Source: Pseudomonadota bacterium (lineage in GTDB: Bacteria > Pseudomonadota > Alphaproteobacteria > Azospirillales > Azospirillaceae). Taken from it: a stretch of 8,280 nucleotides of DNA. The notes under the pieces were generated by a model. That model saw only the letters and a list, made by a program, of their open reading frames with translations, was not told the origin of the DNA and did no database searches. Positions 6,500-8,280 of the stretch are shown piece by piece. Within the stretch, counting starts at the first letter, position 1; every line of letters starts with the position of its first letter. The stretch spans positions 1 through 8,280 of the forward strand of contig JAEYOB010000601.1 in assembly GCA_023412175.1 (NCBI GenBank), in the 5' to 3' direction. Both the position numbers and the translations under genes were made by a program.

Positions 6500-7459
6500 T
6501 CAGGTGCGCATCTTTCCACCGGTGCGGACGGTGGCGTCGGCGGCCCCGCCGGTGCCCGTGGTTTGCCCGGCCGTGCTGCCGGTTGTGCCGCCGGTCATGC
6601 CGGCCATGGCGGTGGCGCCGGCGGCGGTTGCCGATCCCGGCCCCGTCCCGCCGGCTTGGCGGACGCGGAGGTTGTTCTGCACGTGGGTGACGCCGGAGAC
6701 GGCCTCGGCGACGTCCTCGGCACGGCGCTTGGCACCGCGGTGCATGACGTGTCCGCTCAGCGTCACCTCGCCGCCGCTCACCGCGATGTCGATGTCCGAG
6801 GCGTCCACATACGGGTCGTCGGTCAGCCGGTCGCTGACGTCCTCGCGGATGCGGTCGTCGGAGCGGGTGTAGCCGCGCGGCCCGCGCCCGCGGTGGCTGC
6901 GCATCTCGTCCATGTGCCGCCGCCGCTCGGCGTCCTCGTCGCCGAACCACGACGCCACCTCGTCGCCCGCGCGCTCCAGCCAGCCGCGCTCGGTCCGGCC
7001 GCTGCGGCTGTAATCGCTGAGTCCCCAATCGCCCCGGTCGCGCCCGTAGTCGCGCGTCCCATAGCCGCGCGACCCGGAATAGTCCCGCGCCCCGTAGTCG
7101 CGCTCATAACCGCCATAGTCGCGCTCGCCCATGGTGCGGTCGCGCTCGTAGCCGTAGCTGCGGTCCTCGCCGTAATCCGGGTTGTAACCCTGGCCATAGC
7201 TGCCGCGGCTCCGGTCGTCGTCGCGGTCGTAGTCCCCGCGCGCGTAGCGGCGCATGTCGTCCATCATGCCGCCGGCGAAGTTGGCGCCGCGGTCGCGGGC
7301 GCGCTCTTGGCCCCGGCCGTGGCTGCGCTCGCCCCCGCGCCCGTAATCGCTGTCCTGGCGGTAGCCTCCGCCGCGGTATTCGTATTCACGGCGCGCATAC
7401 TCCGCGGTGTCGTCCCGATCGCGGCGCGGGCGGCCGTAGCGATCTTCATAATCCCGCAT
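6500..7459 (-). CDS. SWFGD-motif BON-domain protein with Arg/Tyr/Gly-rich disordered N-terminus
   Basis: A 319-residue protein. Residues 1-160 are low-complexity and predicted disordered: by count 35 Arg, 21 Tyr and no Lys, with repeated RDYG/ERDYG units at 111-146. Then ERGWLERAGDEVASWFGDED and ERRR (157-181) give the SWFGD motif seen in a group of alphaproteobacterial proteins. Residues about 200-267 form one BON domain (DDRIREDVSDRL, AVSGGEVTLSGHV, GVTHVQNNLRVR), a fold found in OsmY-like stress proteins and thought to bind lipid or other ligands. A Gly/Thr/Ala-rich tail (270-319) closes the protein. No signal peptide is present, so it is probably cytoplasmic, unlike OsmY. The start ATG at 7459 is supported by AGGAGGG (7474-7468) 8 bases upstream; the frame stays open further upstream but without supporting features. 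An EcfG-type promoter lies about 50 bases before the start. It is likely the first gene of a two-gene unit. Biochemical function is unknown. Confidence 0.92.
   Translation of the reverse strand: MRDYEDRYGRPRRDRDDTAEYARREYEYRGGGYRQDSDYGRGGERSHGRGQERARDRGANFAGGMMDDMRRYARGDYDRDDDRSRGSYGQGYNPDYGEDRSYGYERDRTMGERDYGGYERDYGARDYSGSRGYGTRDYGRDRGDWGLSDYSRSGRTERGWLERAGDEVASWFGDEDAERRRHMDEMRSHRGRGPRGYTRSDDRIREDVSDRLTDDPYVDASDIDIAVSGGEVTLSGHVMHRGAKRRAEDVAEAVSGVTHVQNNLRVRQAGGTGPGSATAAGATAMAGMTGGTTGSTAGQTTGTGGAADATVRTGGKMRT
7022..7129 (-). repeat. Degenerate RDYG-coding repeats inside the BON-protein gene
   Basis: Covers residues 111-146, where ERDYGG, ERDYGA, RDYSGS, RGYGT and RDYGRDRG follow one another at 4-6-residue spacing. 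On the plus strand the word TAGTCGCGC recurs with synonymous changes (TAC/TAT for Tyr). The unevenness of the unit and the synonymous drift show an old coding repeat, not a CRISPR or recent tandem duplication. Confidence 0.75.
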
Positions 7460-7507
7460 GGCGTCTTCCCTCCTGGATTCCGGGCCCCTTCCGGCCCTTG
7501 CCTTGCA

Positions 7508-7533
7508 AACGGACTTTGGCCGCCGGTGGTTCC
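7508..7533 (-). promoter_or_regulatory. EcfG-type general stress response promoter
   Basis: On the minus strand GGAAC (7533-7529) is followed after exactly 17 bases by CGTT (7511-7508), the consensus for the alphaproteobacterial extracytoplasmic sigma factor EcfG (GGAAC, 16-17 bases, CGTT). Transcription would begin near 7501, giving a leader of about 40 bases that contains the AGGAGGG ribosome binding site of the BON-protein gene. BON-domain and small basic proteins are common members of this regulon. Both halves are exact, spacing and position are right; no experiment supports it. Confidence 0.75.
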
Positions 7534-7638
7534 TCCCCGGATGGGCGGCGGGCTTGAACGGGGCATCGGCGCTGACCACCTGAACGTTCGAGGGTGATGG
7601 GCGGCCGCGCATGGTGCGGGCCGATCCTCCGTCGCCCG

Positions 7639-7675
7639 CTCCGCGCCTCTGAGGAGGGCGGGACCCATAACGGAG
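7639..7675 (+). promoter_or_regulatory. Possible ribosome-binding-site-hiding structure upstream of clpB
   Basis: The clpB ribosome binding site CGGAG (7671-7675, 6 bases before the ATG) is complementary to CTCCG at 7639-7643 and again at 7627-7631. Between them CGCC (7644-7647) and GGCG (7657-7660) can form an inner hairpin stacked on this pairing. Such folding could hide the start site and melt on warming, as in RNA thermometers, but the stem is short and this may be chance in GC-rich DNA. The transcription start of clpB is unknown. Confidence 0.25.
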
Positions 7676-7681
7676 TGCCTG

Positions 7682-8280
7682 ATGGACTTCGGTCAATTCA
7701 CCGAACGCGCCCGCGGCGCGATCCAAGCCGCGCAGATGACGGCCCTTGCCGGCCGGCACCAGAACCTGCTCCCCGAACATCTCGTCAAGGCGCTGCTCGA
7801 CGACGCCGCCGGCCTGACCCGCCGCATCGTGCGCGATGCCGGCGGCGACCCCGACCTGCTGCTGCGTGCCGCCGAGGAGGCGCTGGAGCGCCAGCCGACC
7901 AACGAAGGCCCCGGCCCGCATCCGATCTACATGTCCCCGGCGCTGGCCGGCGTGCTGAACAGTGCCGTGCAGGCTGCCCGCGGTGCCGGCGACCGCTTCG
8001 TGACGGCCGAGCGCCTGCTGGAGGGCCTTGCCGGTCCGCTGCGCAAGGAGTTCACCCGCGCCGGCGTCGATCCCGAGGGGCTGACCCAGGCGGTCGAGCA
8101 TCTGCGCCAGGGCCGCAAGGCCGAGGACGAGGCTGCCGAGCAGGGCTGGGAAGCCCTGAGGAAGTACGCCCGCGACCTCACAGAGGAGGCGCGGCAGGGC
8201 AAGCTCGACCCGATCATCGGCCGCGACGACGAGATCCGGCGGACCATCCAGGTCCTCGCCCGGCGCACCAAGAACAACCC
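7682..8280 (+). CDS. clpB: ATP-dependent chaperone ClpB, N-terminal part (partial, runs off right edge)
   Basis: Gives the first 199 residues of ClpB, the Hsp100 disaggregase that works with DnaK to pull proteins out of aggregates in the cytoplasm after heat or other stress. The Clp N-terminal domain spans about 1-145 ([49 protein letters not shown]). The hallmark entry to the first AAA+ module follows: [20 protein letters not shown] and [20 protein letters not shown]. The Walker A motif should come within the next dozen codons beyond the window; full-length ClpB is about 860 residues. [19 protein letters not shown] separates it from ClpA and ClpC well. The N-domain differs in places from typical alphaproteobacterial ClpB as I recall it, so a second paralogue is possible. 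The ATG at 7682 has CGGAG 6 bases upstream; a stronger GAGGAGG at 7651-7657 is too far away to serve it. No convincing heat-shock promoter is visible in the 222 bases to the divergent BON gene. Confidence 0.95.
   Translation, partial: MDFGQFTERARGAIQAAQMTALAGRHQNLLPEHLVKALLDDAAGLTRRIVRDAGGDPDLLLRAAEEALERQPTNEGPGPHPIYMSPALAGVLNSAVQAARGAGDRFVTAERLLEGLAGPLRKEFTRAGVDPEGLTQAVEHLRQGRKAEDEAAEQGWEALRKYARDLTEEARQGKLDPIIGRDDEIRRTIQVLARRTKNN

Noticed and set aside
7022..7129. CRISPR-like or tandem DNA repeat with TAGTCGCGC words
   Set aside because: Spacing is irregular and far too short, and the words encode RDYG repeats with synonymous changes.
7553..7585. CTTGAA as -35 of a heat-shock sigma promoter for clpB
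   Set aside because: The -35 is fair, but no CCCATNT-like -10 lies at a suitable spacing; the best (CCACCTGA) matches poorly.
5840..7597. 585-codon plus-strand open frame over the end of the cyclase and the BON region
   Set aside because: Low-complexity shadow of three real genes on both strands; no family resemblance, and it contradicts the good ribosome binding sites and signal peptide on the minus strand.
7664..7669. CCCATA as a heat-shock -10 box for clpB
   Set aside because: It is 12 bases from the ATG and would place the transcription start on the ribosome binding site.

Overview
The window reads as chromosome from a GC-rich alphaproteobacterium, most likely Azospirillum or a close Rhodospirillales relative. 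This is inferred from several clues: codons with G or C at the third position throughout, an AspRS of the non-discriminating alphaproteobacterial kind, an EipB/DUF1849 envelope protein (a family largely confined to Alphaproteobacteria), and an EcfG-type stress promoter. No tRNA, rRNA, insertion sequence, phage gene or CRISPR array was found.

Layout. 1-795 (-): 5' part of ribonuclease D (rnd), running off the left edge. 883-911 (+): likely housekeeping promoter for aspS. 963-2783 (+): aspS, closed by a strong bidirectional terminator (2796-2829). 2849-3070 (-): small protein of unknown function. 3169-4029 (-): secreted EipB-like protein. 4122-5102 (+): D-2-hydroxyacid dehydrogenase. 5103-5288: leader or spacer with small hairpins. 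5289-6017 (+): sensorless diguanylate cyclase. 7459-6500 and 6440-6090 (-): a two-gene unit coding for an Arg/Tyr/Gly-rich SWFGD-BON protein and then a small secreted protein with a poly-threonine run. 7682-8280 (+): N-terminal third of a ClpB disaggregase, running off the right edge.

Most of the window is ordinary core metabolism and housekeeping. The part that deserves attention is the minus-strand pair at 6090-7459 with its control region. A GGAAC-N17-CGTT element lies at 7533-7508, about 50 bases before the BON-protein start. It matches the consensus for EcfG, the alphaproteobacterial general stress response sigma factor. The BON protein has about 160 disordered residues with 35 Arg, 21 Tyr and no Lys, joined to an SWFGD motif and a BON domain. 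The second gene is separated from it by a perfect 9-bp stem-loop. The same intergenic region fires the other way into clpB, so a general-stress gene and a protein-quality-control gene stand back to back.

Limits: both edge genes are partial. Promoter and RNA-structure calls rest on reading by eye, without folding or alignment software. Family assignments come from recognised motifs, not database searches.
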